Assembly: GCF_901933205.1 (NCBI RefSeq)
Contig: NC_044600.1
Span: 8,408,501 to 8,472,500 of the forward strand
Length of the DNA: 64,000 bases
Reading direction: 5' to 3'
Source: Camarhynchus parvulus
Taxonomy: Eukaryota > Chordata > Aves > Passeriformes > Thraupidae
Shown here piece by piece: positions 24,549 to 38,283 of this stretch. The translations under genes and the position numbers were made by a program. How positions within the stretch are numbered: the first letter of the stretch is position 1; every line of letters begins with the position of its first letter. The notes below the pieces were generated by a model that worked only from the letters and a program-made list of their open reading frames with translations, did not search any database and was not told the DNA's origin.

Positions 24549-27500
24549 ACCTAAGAGTAGGTACCTAAATGTTCAAGTATTTGAGGGATAGCTCCATACT
24601 AGGCTAATATTTCTGGAGAAAACAGATTGTTTCCCTACCACAACTACTATTTTTATCACTGATACTATTTCCTGTTTCTGGTCTTGCTACCTTCCAATGA
24701 TCTACACTCCAATGTATATATTTGTGTCATTATTTTACTAAGAGAAAAACTTCAAGAGACTTTACTAGGGGCTTCATTTGCATTTGATGATTCCATTTAA
24801 TAGCCCTGTGGGCTAAAAACCAACCAAAAAAAATTTTTAATTCATGATGACAGAGGAGGATGTTAACCCCATTAGCATCAAAAAGAAATGACCAAGTGTC
24901 GAGACAGTTTTCACAGTTCCATTCCTGTGCTTTCAGACCAGTTAAAACTCCCAGAATTAGGTTAGTCAGTGGTGCAGACTAGTTCTTCAGTTAACATGTC
25001 CAGTGGTTCTGTTGGACACGATGCATCAGTCATGCTCCTGGATCCAGTTACTGGAAATTCAAAACAAGCAAACCAAAGGATGCACAATGAATTCTTCACA
25101 CTTGAAAGCTCTTTGTGGGGAGAAAAAATTAAAAAAAAAACAAAGGAAAAAAAAAGAAATAAATTCTCTATCTTTTTCCATTTGAAAACAAGTTCACATG
25201 GTTAAAATGGATGAGATGGGAAGGATAGGTATTTTCTGCACTATACTATTTGTCCTTCTCACTATCATGACACAGGAAAATTAAAGCATCTTTGTACCAT
25301 TCTCAACTTGACTAGATAAATCACAGGGTAAGCACAGGCTTTTATGATACTCCTCAGAGATCAGTCCCATAAGTTTGGCTGAGTCCTTATCTCCTCCTTG
25401 GTCTCATTTCAACAAAGCCTCCCTGCTGAACAAGGAGTCATTCCAGGCTGGCAAAAGCAGTATTGCCTGTGTTAGGAAAACTTTACTTCAACCTTTTTAG
25501 TTCTAAGTATCTGCTTTACTTCACTTTTCTCTTTTAACTTCAATGATTAGATAAATCTCCACAAACAGCCATCCAGCATCCAAAAAAGGTAAACTGAGGC
25601 CCTCCACGGAACATGCTTCAACATGAAGTGCAAGCAAGTAACTTGAAACACAGCAAAAATGGGCACATTTTGCAAGACTGATCTTGCAAGGCATTGACTC
25701 TCTGGCTCTACAAAGTTTTGCATTTTTCAGGTGGTTCAGTCTTGTAACTCAAGTAGGAGTGTTTCTTGCTTTGGAAAAAGCAGAAGCAATATCAGTGGCC
25801 AATGATAGCCAGTTCCAACCACAAAATACAAAGGAATAAGAGAATTTTCACTCTTATTCTTTCATCCATTAAGAAGCTAGGAAAGTATTTTTACCAGTCA
25901 CCTTGTATGCACTTGCTGTGGCTAGTAAGGACATTTAGTCTCTGAAGATAAATATAGAAATTACAAACAGTCCTCCTTCACTCCCCAAATTAACTGAAAT
26001 CCATTTCCAAAACAACAACAGAATCCTCAAAAATGTGGGTCAAAGAAAATGCATTAAAAAGTTTCACTTAACAACAGCATTTTTCCTTCCAACCAAATTC
26101 CCAACTTTTGTCTTAGGCAATCTTAGACTCTTCGCTCTATTAATAGTTTAATGCATGATAAATAATACATTATTCAAAAAGAACTTGTACTTTCACATTG
26201 GGTACAATACTTGCAAGCTACTGGCACTGTCTTCCACTTGATTTCAAATGACATGCCCAAAGTCTTTGCAAGGAAAAATCTCCCATTCAAAAGAGATACT
26301 GTCTCTGCCTTGCTGAATGCATCTTTTTCTTGCAACTGAAGGAATAAGAAAGAACAAAAAGAAATACTCATGTTCAAAATGTACTTCAAAGGGGAGGAGA
26401 GCACATAAAAAAGAATGAGGTGTTCTATTTAATTTGGGTCACATCACTTCCAAAAGGACGTAGCAGGATTACAAAAGTCCCAAAGATAGGCAACCACACT
26501 GATTAAAGTCGTGGTGATTCTTCTGTATCAGCAGAGACTGAAGATGTTGGGACGACTTAGATCAGAGAAGTAAAAGCAGAGATGACATGAAAATAAAGAA
26601 GACAATATGATAAAAGGTACAGCAAAGATAAATCAAGGTCTACCATTCAGTCTCTTTCATAAAGTAAGATCAAGGGTACATTCAAGACTATCAGAAGACT
26701 GCAGAGTTGACATAATGCATTATCCACCTGTAAAACTTAAAGAGTGTGTGATATTATTAATGTCCAGGGTTCAGGTCGAGTAGAAGTCCCACGCACATTA
26801 TGCAAGCACAGGTTCCAACAACATTTTAAAATTTTATTAATTATTGTTCTGATCTGGCCAAATAAAATACTTTTCTTAGTTTTTTAGAACAGAATTTCCC
26901 TGGTCTCTAATTGTGACAGTATCAAGAATACTTAATTTTCAGTTTATCAGGTGGCCAAAATGCTTCACTTTTCACACAGCCATAAATGACAATACTACAG
27001 AAAGTGAAATAAAACATTCTGATTTTACTAGCGTCCATAATTCTATTACAGAATATCTGTATCACATCTTTAGCTTCTAAATGTCTTGGTGGTCTACAGT
27101 GGAGGAAAATAAATTTATAAATAGTGGAATTTCAGAAATGAAGCTTCCCATTTCAGCTAGCACCTTTCCATAAACATCGTAAATATCAATACTTTCAATG
27201 TGTCTTTAGTAGGGAAAAAAGTCAACATTGCCAAGAACAGAAACTGAAATAGTATCAAACATGAATTAACTGCAAACACAAAAAAGAAAACAAAGAGGTG
27301 TATACAAACAGCACCTGTTTGGCAATGCATCCCCATTAAAAAGCTAACAAAGTTTCCTTGAGATCATCAGATATCTCACACTGGAAGACATCCATAAGGA
27401 ACAGGATACTGAGCATTCAAAAAATACACCTCAAGGGGAAAGCCAATTTTAAACAAGGTACAGGAATAAACTTTCCCTGTCATCCACTATTCCCTGTTTA

Positions 27501-27630
27501 CTGAGAGGTTCAGCCCAGTTGTCACCAGGAAAAGAAGGCTCCTCTTGCCCATGGTGTCAGGGGCAGACTCATCCTCAGCCTGTTCACAGGCTGCACTGGC
27601 TGAGTTCCTCTCCTGCCTGGACAGAAGGGC
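24549..27630. other. noncoding sequence, no gene seen
   Basis: AT-rich unique DNA with no recognised exon. The stretch at about 26760-26880 combines a few CpGs with TTATTAATTATTG words and might be conserved, but nothing stronger can be said. Confidence 0.5.
25121..25166 (+). repeat. A-rich simple tract
   Basis: Runs of A (up to ten) broken by single T, C and GG and ending in AAATAAATTC. It could be the decayed tail of a retroposed sequence, but the upstream 150 bp match no family I know. Confidence 0.6.
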
Positions 27631-29999
27631 ATGGTCAGCCAGGAAGGATTTGGACACACTTCAAAGCAGTGGCACACAGAGACACCTGAGCACCCTGCAG
27701 CAGCTCTGAGCTGGAGGGCCTTTGCACAGGAGAGAAGATACTCAACTGCAGTAGAAAGTAAGAGAAAGTCTACCCAAAGGACAAGACAAGAGGAATCTCA
27801 CCAATATATGACTTTACATCTGTGTTACTATTTTCCTGTTGCTATGGGAATACTAAAGAAAGTAGTTATCACTGTGCATACAAAGGCCCATGTAAAGTCT
27901 AGGTGTGAACAGTATCATTTGTTTGCAGCCTACAATTTTCTTGTCCAAGCAGTGTTAAGTAGTTTTGTTTGGGGGGAGGGTATGAATAATATTCCCTTCT
28001 CTATTCACATATTAAAATTAGCTAACCTTCTACCTGCTCTGGAGAACATCCAAAAAATCTATAGCAATGGCAAGCACCAACTATCAGGGTAAAACAGATC
28101 TTTTTTCCATATAATTAAAATTAACACACTAACTGGAATACTCTTCATAGAGCTGATGCTATCATGCATTCTATGATGAGGCCATCTACAAAATTAATTC
28201 CATCATATTTGAATGTTGAGAACTAGGCTTCAAAGCATTTTAGAGGAAATGGCTTTGAAAATTTTAGTAATGATTACAGGGGCAGCCTAGAAGTCCTTCC
28301 TTATCCTAATTAAACAACATTGCCTGCATTCTCTCAGACAGGATCAATGACAGAAGTCAACAGAGGTATGTACTGTTTTATTTCAGTTGTATCAGGACAG
28401 AAGAGGGGAACAAAATACCCGGGATACACTGGCTTGTGTTTGTGTACTCATGTGACAACTCCTTAATTCAACCTGAAAGAAAATAAGACTCCTCATGTTT
28501 ACTCAATTGTTGGCAGGAATAAGCAGGTCCTGAAGAACAAGCCGAGCACCATGAAAATGCTACCAACACTTTGTGTGTTTCAATTAAGTGCTTAATATTC
28601 TGACTGAAGACTTAAATTGTGTAGGAGTAAGTGTGCATACCTAGTGAGTGATTGAATTGCTGCACACTCATCTTCAAAAATTAAGCTCTCCTCTGGTATT
28701 TTCAGAGCTAAATCCTGTGAGGTTCAAGAGTGCACTCAGTCCCTGTTCTGAGAGTGTTTTCTACACAGTTTATGTACTACAACAACAACAAAACAGATAA
28801 ACTAACACACAAAATGAAGAAAACACCAATATTTAGTCTCTAGGCTGTTTTCACTGAGCAATGAATAAGAGTTTGCAACCCAAGCTAAGTATCAACTGGA
28901 GACAGTTTCATGGCATCAGGGAAGGGCTGCACAGAAAGGTTCAAAGCAGCAGGTTTCCCAGAGTAATGACTTAGTTACAAATTCTGAATTATTCCTCCCA
29001 AGCTGCAAGGGCCATTACAGTAATTTCTCCTTGAAAACTTGACAGGATTCAACCATAATCAAAGAGATTCAGCATTCAAACTGACAGCAGTGTGGACAGG
29101 GAGTTACTTAGTGTGCTTCCACTACTATCAATCTTACACAAGGCTCACGAAGATCAACTAAAAGAGTTGACCTGACCTCAAAAATTTCTGAATCAGCCCC
29201 CTTTGTGCCTGTTAACAATACTCCAATGATATAGTTCAGTGGTTGATTACTCAAAAGTAAATATAAGAAGCTGTAAGTAGGCATATAAAGATATTGAAGT
29301 GATAGTAATGAGAAAGGCTGTTTCCCCAGGAAGCCAGAGAAAGAACTCTTAACAAAATGCCACTTCAAAATCAAAAATACTTTAGCTCAGCACGATATTC
29401 TCTTAGCAGAGGTCATCAAGTATTGCGATGAGTGAAACAAAGAGGGTAAAATGTGTCCCAGATTTAGATGAAGACTTGATCCTACTTATAGAAGGAGCTA
29501 GAGGTATTTGTTGCAACACCAAAATCTGTAGCAGCAGTTAGAAAGGGCTGACTAAAATTCAGATACTATAACTAGAGTGTGTGAAATGTAGAGCTACATA
29601 ATTCATAAACAGATTGCCACATTAAATAGCATTAAAGATCCTGTTTATGCAAAAGCAAAGACACAGAATGGGTGCTCTCCTGCTCAGGGTGTGTACTAAG
29701 CTCTGTTCCCCTTGTAGGCACAGAGGGGCATTTCAAGATGGCAAACATTACTCAACTGCTAAAGCATGAGGAGATAAGGAGCTCCACCAAATCCTGGAGG
29801 ACAAGGAATCATCAGCTGAGGGGTACCAGTAACAATTAAACATTGTGGGGATCTGACTTGCTGCAGGTGGGGAGGGATTAATTCTTGAGGGTTCCCAGCA
29901 GACTCCTCTGCAGAGATGGCACCACTGCTGAAGGTGCATGCTCTGAGAGCACCAGGGTCAGCTGAGCACCACGACAGCTGGCAGTGTACACACTCTCAG
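27631..29999. other. noncoding sequence, no gene seen
   Basis: A 153-codon plus frame (27631-28092) has no recognised motif and becomes AT-rich toward its end. The remainder is AT-rich with a short CAA run near 28779-28792. No repeat or RNA gene is seen. Confidence 0.5.
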
Positions 30000-30325
30000 A
30001 CTTGGCAAGTCATCCACTGCCATATAATGGCTATTGCCAGGCATTTAATTTGGAATTAATGGGATAAAAAATGGATAGTAAATTAGAGCCAAAACTGTAT
30101 TATAAAGAAATCACAGGCCAAGTTCTCCATTGCAGTGATTCACCTTCCCTGAGGTCAATCAAACAACATCGGCAGGAAATATTGTCCCATCACAAGGATT
30201 TAAGGAAATAATTCATACTGAAACATTTATCCAATTAATCTCAGCAAGTTTTCAGCAAGAATCCTAACAGGCTTCCTCTTATTTTTATTTGCAGTTATTC
30301 ACTGAATAATCCCTACCCATGACAC
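30000..30325. other. AT-rich block, possible conserved noncoding element
   Basis: Repeat-free sequence with GGCATTTAATTTGGAATTAATGG, GGTCAATCAAACAAC, TCCAATTAATCTC and TTTGCAGTTATTCACTGAATAA words, typical of homeodomain, forkhead and TCF-type enhancer DNA. Conservation is untested. Confidence 0.3.
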
Positions 30326-31739
30326 TACTGCAAGGCATCCACAGAAGGCGGGGAGAACTTCTGACATGTCCTCAAGGTTACAGAGCATGTGTCTGTCCAC
30401 CAGGAATACATGATTTGAAAAGCAAAATTGTTTCCCACCATTATTCTGTGCCATTTGCTGAAAGGTCAATGCTACTGTTTAAGAAATTTTGCCAGTGAAC
30501 TGACTCAGTAATGCACTCAAAATAAATGAACACTACAAATGCTGTGAAAGAACAAAGATCACTTACCACTGTTTCTCTATTGCTTATAATAAAAAACAAC
30601 TAAGAGAAATAATCCTTTTTGGTTTTTTCTCTCTTAGAATAAATGCAGGGGGTTTGTATGGATATGAATAATTGAATAACCCAGTGATTTATAGCCATTA
30701 TATATTTATATGTTCCCTCTCACTGTTTTTTTTTTTTTTTTAAATCAAAACAGTCTGCAGAGTTGAACTATTCAATGGATCTCCCTCCTGTGCTCCAAGG
30801 CTCATTTTTTGCTGAACACTTCATGCATGCATGTTTATTTGTTGCAGTCATTGTTTTAAGGATGCCCTTTCTGTGCTCCCTTTGTTTCCTGGGGGGTCCC
30901 TTGTTAAAACCCTTGAGAACAGGTTCTCTTCATTTCTCCACACATCTGGTTTTGTTCAATCCCTTATGCCACTACACATTAGTACTTAAAACTTGTATGG
31001 ATTTAAAGCTTAGAGGCCAAACTATGGCTGACACCATTCTGCCAGACACTAGACTGTAGTGCTCAAAGTAGAAATCCCTTGTCCCAACCACGGTCAACAC
31101 ACAGAAAAGTCACAGCAAACAACACACAACACAGCCAAGAACGGTGCAAGCCACAACTGAATGAGGATGGGATCAAGCCTTAGCCTTGCAGGAGCCTTTT
31201 GCCACACTGGACATTTATCAAAGTAATGCTCAAAAGGCTTTTTCTGGAGTAACCAGAGTGACTGCACCTTCCTCCTGCACAGCCATGAACTTGGGAAATT
31301 GCTTTCATCCTTTCACAACAAAATACAATGTCATCAAGGAGGGCTGAATCAAGAGATGAAAAACATCTTGCCACTTTTTCTGACTGCCAGTTGTCCAAAA
31401 AAGCAATTCAGGAGATGTTGTTAAATGCTCCTCAAAACATTAATGTCACTACCAAAAATTGCTAGGAGTCACACACACAGTCACAAGTGTGCATTATCTG
31501 TCATTTCCTCATTTTCAAACCTTCATATTTACACTCTGCAATACTTGAAGCACTTCTGGTGTGTCATAACTGTCCCCTCCCAGTGAATTACGCTGCATTC
31601 ACAAGGGGCAAGGCAGGAGGGCCTGAAGGATTTCTTCACAAACCTTTTACATTCTGAAAAAGCACAGTCTTTCTCCCTCTTTCATTTAACAGCAATTTGT
31701 TGACTGGAAAAAAACAAAAGGATTAACAGCTCTCATGCT
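30326..31739. other. noncoding sequence, no gene seen
   Basis: Includes a 16-nt T-run (30726-30741) and an incidental 98-codon plus frame at 30763-31059. A short CA run occurs at about 31471-31479. No exon is recognised. Confidence 0.5.
30726..30741. repeat. poly(T)16 homopolymer
   Basis: Sixteen consecutive T, followed by AAATC. Read on the minus strand it is a poly(A), but no retroposed body is recognisable on the high-coordinate side. Confidence 0.85.
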
Positions 31740-31990
31740 TCCAATTAAATGCTTTGGCCTTCTCTACCTTGCTTTTTAATCAGTGGCTCAGGGGCCCATT
31801 CCTTTTATACACTAGCAAATTTAATATTAGCTCCTAATGAGCCATTTGCTGACGGCCAAGAATGAAAGCTGCAGAGAACAGAGGAAATTACTATAGAACA
31901 TAATTTGCCTTTCAAATTATATGTAAAAATTATAGCAATGGCAAGTCAATTTTTTTAATTTATGTATGTTTTACCTATTTTCACTGATTA
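31740..31990. other. AT-rich block, possible conserved noncoding element
   Basis: Contains CCAATTAAATGC, TTTAATCAGTGG, TAATATTAGCTCCTAATGAGCC and ATAATTTGCC. Paired TAAT cores and even, repeat-free composition suggest a developmental enhancer. It has no open frame of note. Motif-based inference only. Confidence 0.33.
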
Positions 31991-32599
31991 TTACATAAGC
32001 TACTGCAATGTATTTGAAGGCCTGCTGTTTCTAAAGTAGAAAGATCACTCTGCTAGGGTCAAGTATCTTATTTTTACTTGTTGAAGTTACTGCATTTAGC
32101 TCCAGAAGCCCTGTTTTCCACCTCCTGTTTACTGACCCAAAAGGTCATCAACCATAAATGCCATGTTCAGTATTGAAAAAAATCTCACCAGATGTGTCAA
32201 GCACACCCAGAGACAACATGTGAATTTTTCTTTCAGCATTAAGAAGCCAATCCCTGTGAGGATTTATCCCTTCATCACTTTCTGGGGCTTTGAAGGCTGT
32301 CATCAGGACTGACATAGAAACTCCAGTGTTCCTCATTGCCTACAACTTTGCTTAACACAACAGTCAGACTCATAAACCCCACACCCTTTTGAACAGGAAG
32401 AATTATTGAGGGCTAGGGAACAGAACTATCCCAAAGTAACCTTCAACAGCAGCCATGGAATTTGAATCCCTTTGTACACTTATTAAACAAAGAAGTGTGG
32501 TAGGAAGTCAAAAACATCAGGAAAAAACTTGTTAACTTACTCTTTTTTTCCCCCTCCCTTTATTCAGACAGTGAGGGATTTTACCAGAACTACATCAGA
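31991..32599. other. noncoding sequence, no gene seen
   Basis: A minus frame at 32148-32336 (62 codons) is unrecognised. A pyrimidine tract lies at about 32543-32561. Nothing else is supported. Confidence 0.45.
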
Positions 32600-32870
32600 C
32601 CTATCACACAACAGTTTCTTAATTGGCATTAACCAGTATTTCAGGAGGTAGCAATTCACTAATTAAAAGAAAATCAGATGCAACTTATTGTAGTCAGCTT
32701 ACAGTAATAGTACCCTTCAGATTTTGGCAGTAATGAAGATAAAGCAATAATGCACTCAAATAATTGTTCCCTCCGATTTTTAATCCCTGGGACAGCTATT
32801 AGCCTAAAGCACAATCATGGCTCATTAGGACTCTCTAAATAATAACTTAGAATAAAAAAGAGAAAGACCC
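32600..32870. other. AT-rich block, possible conserved noncoding element
   Basis: Dense in TAAT-type words (TTCTTAATTGGCATTAACC, CACTAATTAAAAG, AAATAATTGTTCC, CTCATTAGGAC, AAATAATAAC), with one CpG at CCTCCGATTTTTAATCCC. It is repeat-free and has no open frame. With the blocks at 30000 and 31740 it forms a cluster within 3 kb. Confidence 0.33.
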
Positions 32871-34068
32871 TTCATACACAAACTCAGAGAGTTTGTCCAT
32901 ATGACTGAAGTACCTGACTGAGATGAGAGTTGTGGCAAACTTCCCAGGTTTTAATGTGTTAGGCAGAAAAAGGAATTTTTGGAATCTGTTTGTGCTGTGT
33001 CCTGCTACATCTCCCCTCCCATCTACAACCTTTCCTTTACCCCCAATCTCTGTTCCCAGATTGCTTTTTATTTCTCCAACACTCCCATTATTCTTTCAGT
33101 GTGCTCTCAGAGGAAAATAGACATGAAACAAATCCTAAGCAGCTCCAGACCAAATGATGAAGGCAGAAGGTGAGGGAGGCATGAACAAGGAGCACAGTGG
33201 GGCTGTACAAGGGAAAGACTCATGTTGTTACTCCTCTTCCCTTCCAAGAGCAACACAACTAAGGAAGCAGACAGGTGCGTTCTTGCAGGCAGAGCAGCAA
33301 AGTTGGTGCTGCTAGTAGAACAAAACCTTCAAACATGCTGGAGAAGCCCAAATGCAAGAGAAAGATCATTAGCCTGATTATTCCCAGTGCCAAAGATCAA
33401 GTACTGAAGGACACAACAAATGTTGGAAGCAAATTACAAGGGTAAAGTCAATGTCGAGCTTCATCAGACTCCCAATCATTAATGCCCAGGACCTAAAAGA
33501 AATCATACCAATGGTATCTTTGTAAACCTGCAAGAAACAGAATACATCTTCCAGTAGATCAGAAGTAAATCCAGCAGACAGAGCCTCGGACTGCTTAATT
33601 CCTTCCACTGAGGATGTGAAAAATTAGAGATATTTGTTGTCTCTGAGGGACTGAATATAAAAGAAACTGAATGGAGTGAAAAGATTAAGTCATGAAATGT
33701 ACCCTTAAAAGCAAATCTGGCTGGCCTGTGCCAACTCCTCATCCACATATATTTTTCAGTCAGCTTTAACAGAAACAAAGATAGGAAAGTTTGGGCTTAC
33801 TGAGGCAGAAAAGCTTATAGTGGAGAACACCAGAACAGTTTAAAAAATTTAACAGACCCTTTTCATAACCAAAATCAGAATGATGTCTTGTGGGAGAGTG
33901 AGCTGATCTCTAAGATCAGGATGGTTGAGCAATGAACAAAAGCAATACTTTGAGCTTTAAGTCAGAAACCTCCATGTCATTCCCAGCTCAGAGAGTCTTC
34001 CTATATCATCATGGGCAAAACCAGCTGCATCTCTCTGGATGTCTGGGTCTTGATTGCTCTTTTTCTAC
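32871..34068. other. noncoding sequence, no gene seen
   Basis: Unique-looking DNA. A pyrimidine-rich stretch (about 33000-33090) keeps plus frames open (32923-33120, 32979-33173) without a recognised product. Confidence 0.45.
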
Positions 34069-34149
34069 TTGCTCTGCATACAGCAGCAGAGGTTCTCTCA
34101 GTTTGCCCAGCACTTGGCCAAGCTTATGATATCGGTCAGGGTATTTGCA
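34069..34149 (-). other. weak candidate exon, unidentified
   Basis: On the minus strand a polypyrimidine-like tract ending in GCATTCCAG (AG at 34151-34150) precedes codons beginning CKYPDRYHKLGQVL. Those 27 codons are protein-like (charged and aliphatic alternation, Leu-rich amphipathic pattern) and the frame stays open to a TGA at 34009. A possible but weak donor, CAA|GTAGAA, would end the exon at 34069, giving 81 bp in frame at both ends. I recognise no protein family, and no neighbouring exons are identified. It could be a minor exon, a decayed pseudogene piece or coincidence. Confidence 0.2.
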
Positions 34150-37100
34150 CTGGAATGCAATGAAAACAATTAACAAGTGACTGACTATTGCCAGCATTTT
34201 AATAAATTGTTCCATCAGCATATAAATAAATGAAATCTTCCTTTTCAGAAAACACAGGGTTGTTCAGCCACAAGAAAGAGAATTCATGTGAAGGGGTTCA
34301 CACAGACCATTCCAGAACGAATACTGTGATGAAGAGTCTACCAGTCTGGTCTTGGCAAAAATTGATAAAAATGACAGATACACATGTCAAAATAGATGAA
34401 GAACTGCTGCACAAAAATTCACACCAGTTAATGTGCCAGAGCAAACAAAACTACCTGGGGTCATATCAGATAAAGACATAGATAAAACACTGTCAACAAT
34501 AAAAACAGTAATACAAAATGTTTGGCTGGTGAACAAAAAACATACTTGGATTGAGAAAACATCTGCAGTCACAACTGACTGGTAGAGACTTAGGCCACAC
34601 TGGCTCTTCTTGGGGTACCCAACTTGTCCCCCATCACCTCTCAAAGAAGGGCTGCAGGAAATCATCGTCAGTGATTCTGCACTGACACTTTGGTCACAAC
34701 ATTAGACTACTAATCTATAGGCTGGTTCTCAGCCTCAAGAAAATTACCCAGCCTTGATTTAGACAAGGAGCTGCTGCACCCTGCATTTCTCTCTTTGGTA
34801 TCATTTCCCAATGCACTGAAAAAATTAACACTCCAACAAAATTTGTTTCTTTGCAAGAATTAATAACCTCCCAGGATTATATTTTTAACATTGCAGTCCC
34901 TTATCCTATATCTTAATTGGATGAACTATTTCAAAACAAAAACCCCAGAATTTTAGCCAAATATTAAAATAATAAGCAAGTGCAGTTCTGTGTATGACAA
35001 CAAAAGCTTTACAGACTTTTTTTAATGGTTATTTTAGGAAAGAGTCTCTCCATCAAGTCACACAGTGAAGCAGTTGTGTACATACAAGGAAAACAAACTT
35101 TAAAGAAACTCACAAGAAAAAAGGCAGGGTGGGAGAGAAAAGAACTATTTTACAGCTACTTCTGTCACTAAGAAGAAAGTTGATTATCACTCTTTGATAA
35201 AGAAGAAGAAAGCTGTCTAATGCTTCTAAAGCTGAGCTGGGACATAACTTCCCTTTAAGTTCTTTGACTTTCCCCTGTGAGCCTTTCTTGTGCAAGGTTA
35301 CATGCGTCAGCAGCAAGCAGTTGGGTTTATGGCTCTTTTCAAAGCACATATTGGGATGTCTGAACTCCTGCGAGTGTCCTAAAGCAGGCACCGTGTGAGA
35401 AACACTCTCTCAGAACAACAGACTAACGTGGGCAGCACACAGCTCTAACGGAGGGGAAGCACCTCCTAGGGAACTTCAAATCCCTCACATGTAGACTAAC
35501 ATGACCTCCCTCAATTTCAGCAGGACATTTACATCATTCCCAGGGAGATTCACACAGGTGTTCTCACAAGAATGGGGATTCACATATGTCAAGCCTGAAA
35601 ATGCTGCCCAGTGTCAGGATCTGATCTCTGAAACTCAACTCTCCACAGTCCAGATGGTTTTGTGAGTAATCTTTCCCATAACACACCGAAGCACTGATAG
35701 GTTTTTTTCTCACAGCTCACACTTTCCTGTTTTTCCAGGAACTTCATGCCAGGTTATTACTGTAGCACAAACACCAATTACCAGTGAGTCTTCCACCCCC
35801 CAAGCCCTCTACTTCTGCAATTACAATAGATTAAAATTATTTTCAGCATAAAAAAATCTCATGTGCTGTCCTTGCTTTGCTGTTAGACAATAGAAAACTG
35901 CACCCAGAGAAGAACATGTGAAACCAGGCTTTTGTACAGCCCTGAAAGCAATGAGCCTCAGCAGGCAGCAAGGAGGCAGTATGGAGGCAGCATGTGCCTA
36001 TCCCCCTCTGTCCAAAATTCTCCAAAACAGGCTGCTTTCAACTTGCAGCAGTGTATGAGTGGGAGGATGTGCACAGTGGCTGGGTGAAACACAAAGGCAA
36101 TACCTTACATCAGCTGGAGTCAGGAGCATGAAGAGAGTTTTAATCATTAATCCTACAAGAAGCAAAGATTAAAGGACTATTACGAACAGAACAAGCTATT
36201 AGTAGACTACTGAAGGTACATTTTTCACACTCAAACAGCCTGATTATGAGAAGGCACAAGACCTTTCTCCTTAAATGATAAAGAAAGCACAAGCAAGTAC
36301 TTTCCAAGATCTACATTACTTCATATGACCTGTTTTACAACCAGCCAAGAGACAACAACAGCAAATACAACCAACCATTGTACTTAATTAAGTGTTGAAG
36401 CAGGTTTTGCTGGACACAGACAGGAAGACATTGCTATCCTCAGAATCCAGTTTGCCAACTGCAAGTTTCTTCAGTCACCTACACAGAGGTCCCATAATAC
36501 TGGGACAAAGAATTACTGCAGCTGTCACATCTGACCCCATCAGATTCCTGCAACTGGATCCTGAGCTTTTCCCATTCCCCAGATGTTTTATTAACTGTCT
36601 GAGGCTCTTGAGGTGCTCTGCATACCTGGAATTGCAGTCTCCTACTTCTGAATAGAGACAAAGCATTATTCTCTTCCCTGCAATATTTTTATATTTCTGA
36701 TAATACAATATTCTTTTGCTTTTTTAAAAGATCATTAGATCTACAAACCAATACAGTCCTTTCCAACATCAATCACAATTAAAGAAACATGGCTATGGGT
36801 ACCATGGAAAGCCATTCAAGTAGTGGGTGCTACTTTGAAGGCAGCTTGTCACATTCTCAAGCATACATATTAAATAATGCTGGGTTTGCTCATCCTGTTA
36901 GAAGGTGCCATTCCCGCAGAGAGAAAACACAAACCAATGCACTGCTACACAAAGAGGTAACAGGCAGAGCCCTAAAATCAAGTAGTGCTTGTGAGAGAAA
37001 TGTGGCATAGGGTACACAGCACAGAGTTTAAGCTGAATTAAGAGGATTTGTAAGTCTATCAAAGTCATTCTGCTTCTTCCTGTAGACCAGTAGGAATATC

Positions 37101-38219
37101 AATAGATGGTGCATTGATCTGCATGAGGGAGATGAGTTCAATCTGTCATCATAATCCATGTTTCCCACATCTCCCATGGTGAGGTTGTATTAAAGAACTG
37201 AAATACAAACAACAACTTGGAATTTTTTAAAAGCCTGAAAAAAGACCCACCTGTGTTTTGGAAGCACTAAGCAATATGTCTGGAAAGCTTATGTTTCAGC
37301 TGGAAGCAAAAATTAAATTGGGTAAGAGTTAAGAAATTTTTCATTCTCCTTATTAGAAAAGAAATTGCAAGTAAGACACCTTAAATAAATTTGACTACGG
37401 TAAAGCAGATGGGATTAAGGAAGATTCTACCTGTGCCCAAGCAATCAAGATGTTTCAAGCACATGCAATGTATTTTCACTATGAGATTATACCCTTCTGT
37501 GTGCTGTTTGCATTTTCAGAGCATTTAACATGAGCAGTACTCTACAGATCCTATATCCAAGGTATAAACCTAAAACATCTTTAAAAGAAGACATCTCAGT
37601 CTGGAGATTCTGGCCATCAGAGCATTGCTGCTCTTGTCACACTGTTTTAAGTGTGAACTGCCCCACTGCCCTCCTCCAGAGAAATTTCAGCACACTTGAA
37701 GCAGCTAACATCAGACAAGATTGTAGGATGTACAGTATCTAGAGTTAAAGCTTATTTTAAGGATGGTTACCAAACAGGAACTAATTCTGAGAAAAAAAAA
37801 AAGTAAGTCAATTGCAAAACTGCTTTTTATGAGGGAAAAAAATGAAGAGGGAAGCATTCACACTTCTTTCTTCACTGCTTGTTTTGTCCTTGATTTAATA
37901 TAAATCCCTTCCTTGGATATGGGAACTCACTTTCATTGTGTCTTGTTCAACTTTTACAACTCCATTAAGGTCACAACTCTCCCTACTTCACTCACAGAAT
38001 GATCTCTTTTCTCCTGCCCTTGGCTAAAATGTCACTCCACTGGGGCTGACCTTCAAAGCTTTCAGCTTTAAAATAAACTCGCTCAAAGTGGCAGCTTCAT
38101 TTCTCATTGACTGAGTAAAAGAAGTATCTGGGTTCTTGTCTTGGGGATGGTTTATTATCCCATCTCATTCTGGGGGGTTTTTGACCTGTTTTGTTTTGTT
38201 TGTCCTATCCCCACACTCC
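34150..38219. other. noncoding sequence, no gene seen
   Basis: AT-rich unique DNA. Small overlapping frames occur (34387-34665 minus, 35110-35391 minus, 36392-36655 plus) without recognised products. An A-run lies at about 37791-37802. A TTTTG-type pentamer run (about 38190-38200) leads into the GC-rich block that follows. Confidence 0.5.
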
Positions 38220-38258
38220 CTGGCTCTGGGGCTGCCGCAATGAACGGGAGCCAGGCCA

Positions 38259-38283
38259 GGGTTTCCAGGGGGAATTGGGGGGG
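38259..38283 (+). other. potential G-quadruplex
   Basis: The G-runs GGG, GGGGG and a final run of seven (divisible into two) lie within 25 nt with loops of 6, 4 and 1, meeting the usual four-run pattern on the plus strand. Formation is untested. Confidence 0.45.

Noticed and set aside
25121..25166. A-rich tract considered as the tail of a processed pseudogene
   Set aside because: The upstream sequence has no recognisable mRNA-like body and no clear target-site duplication.
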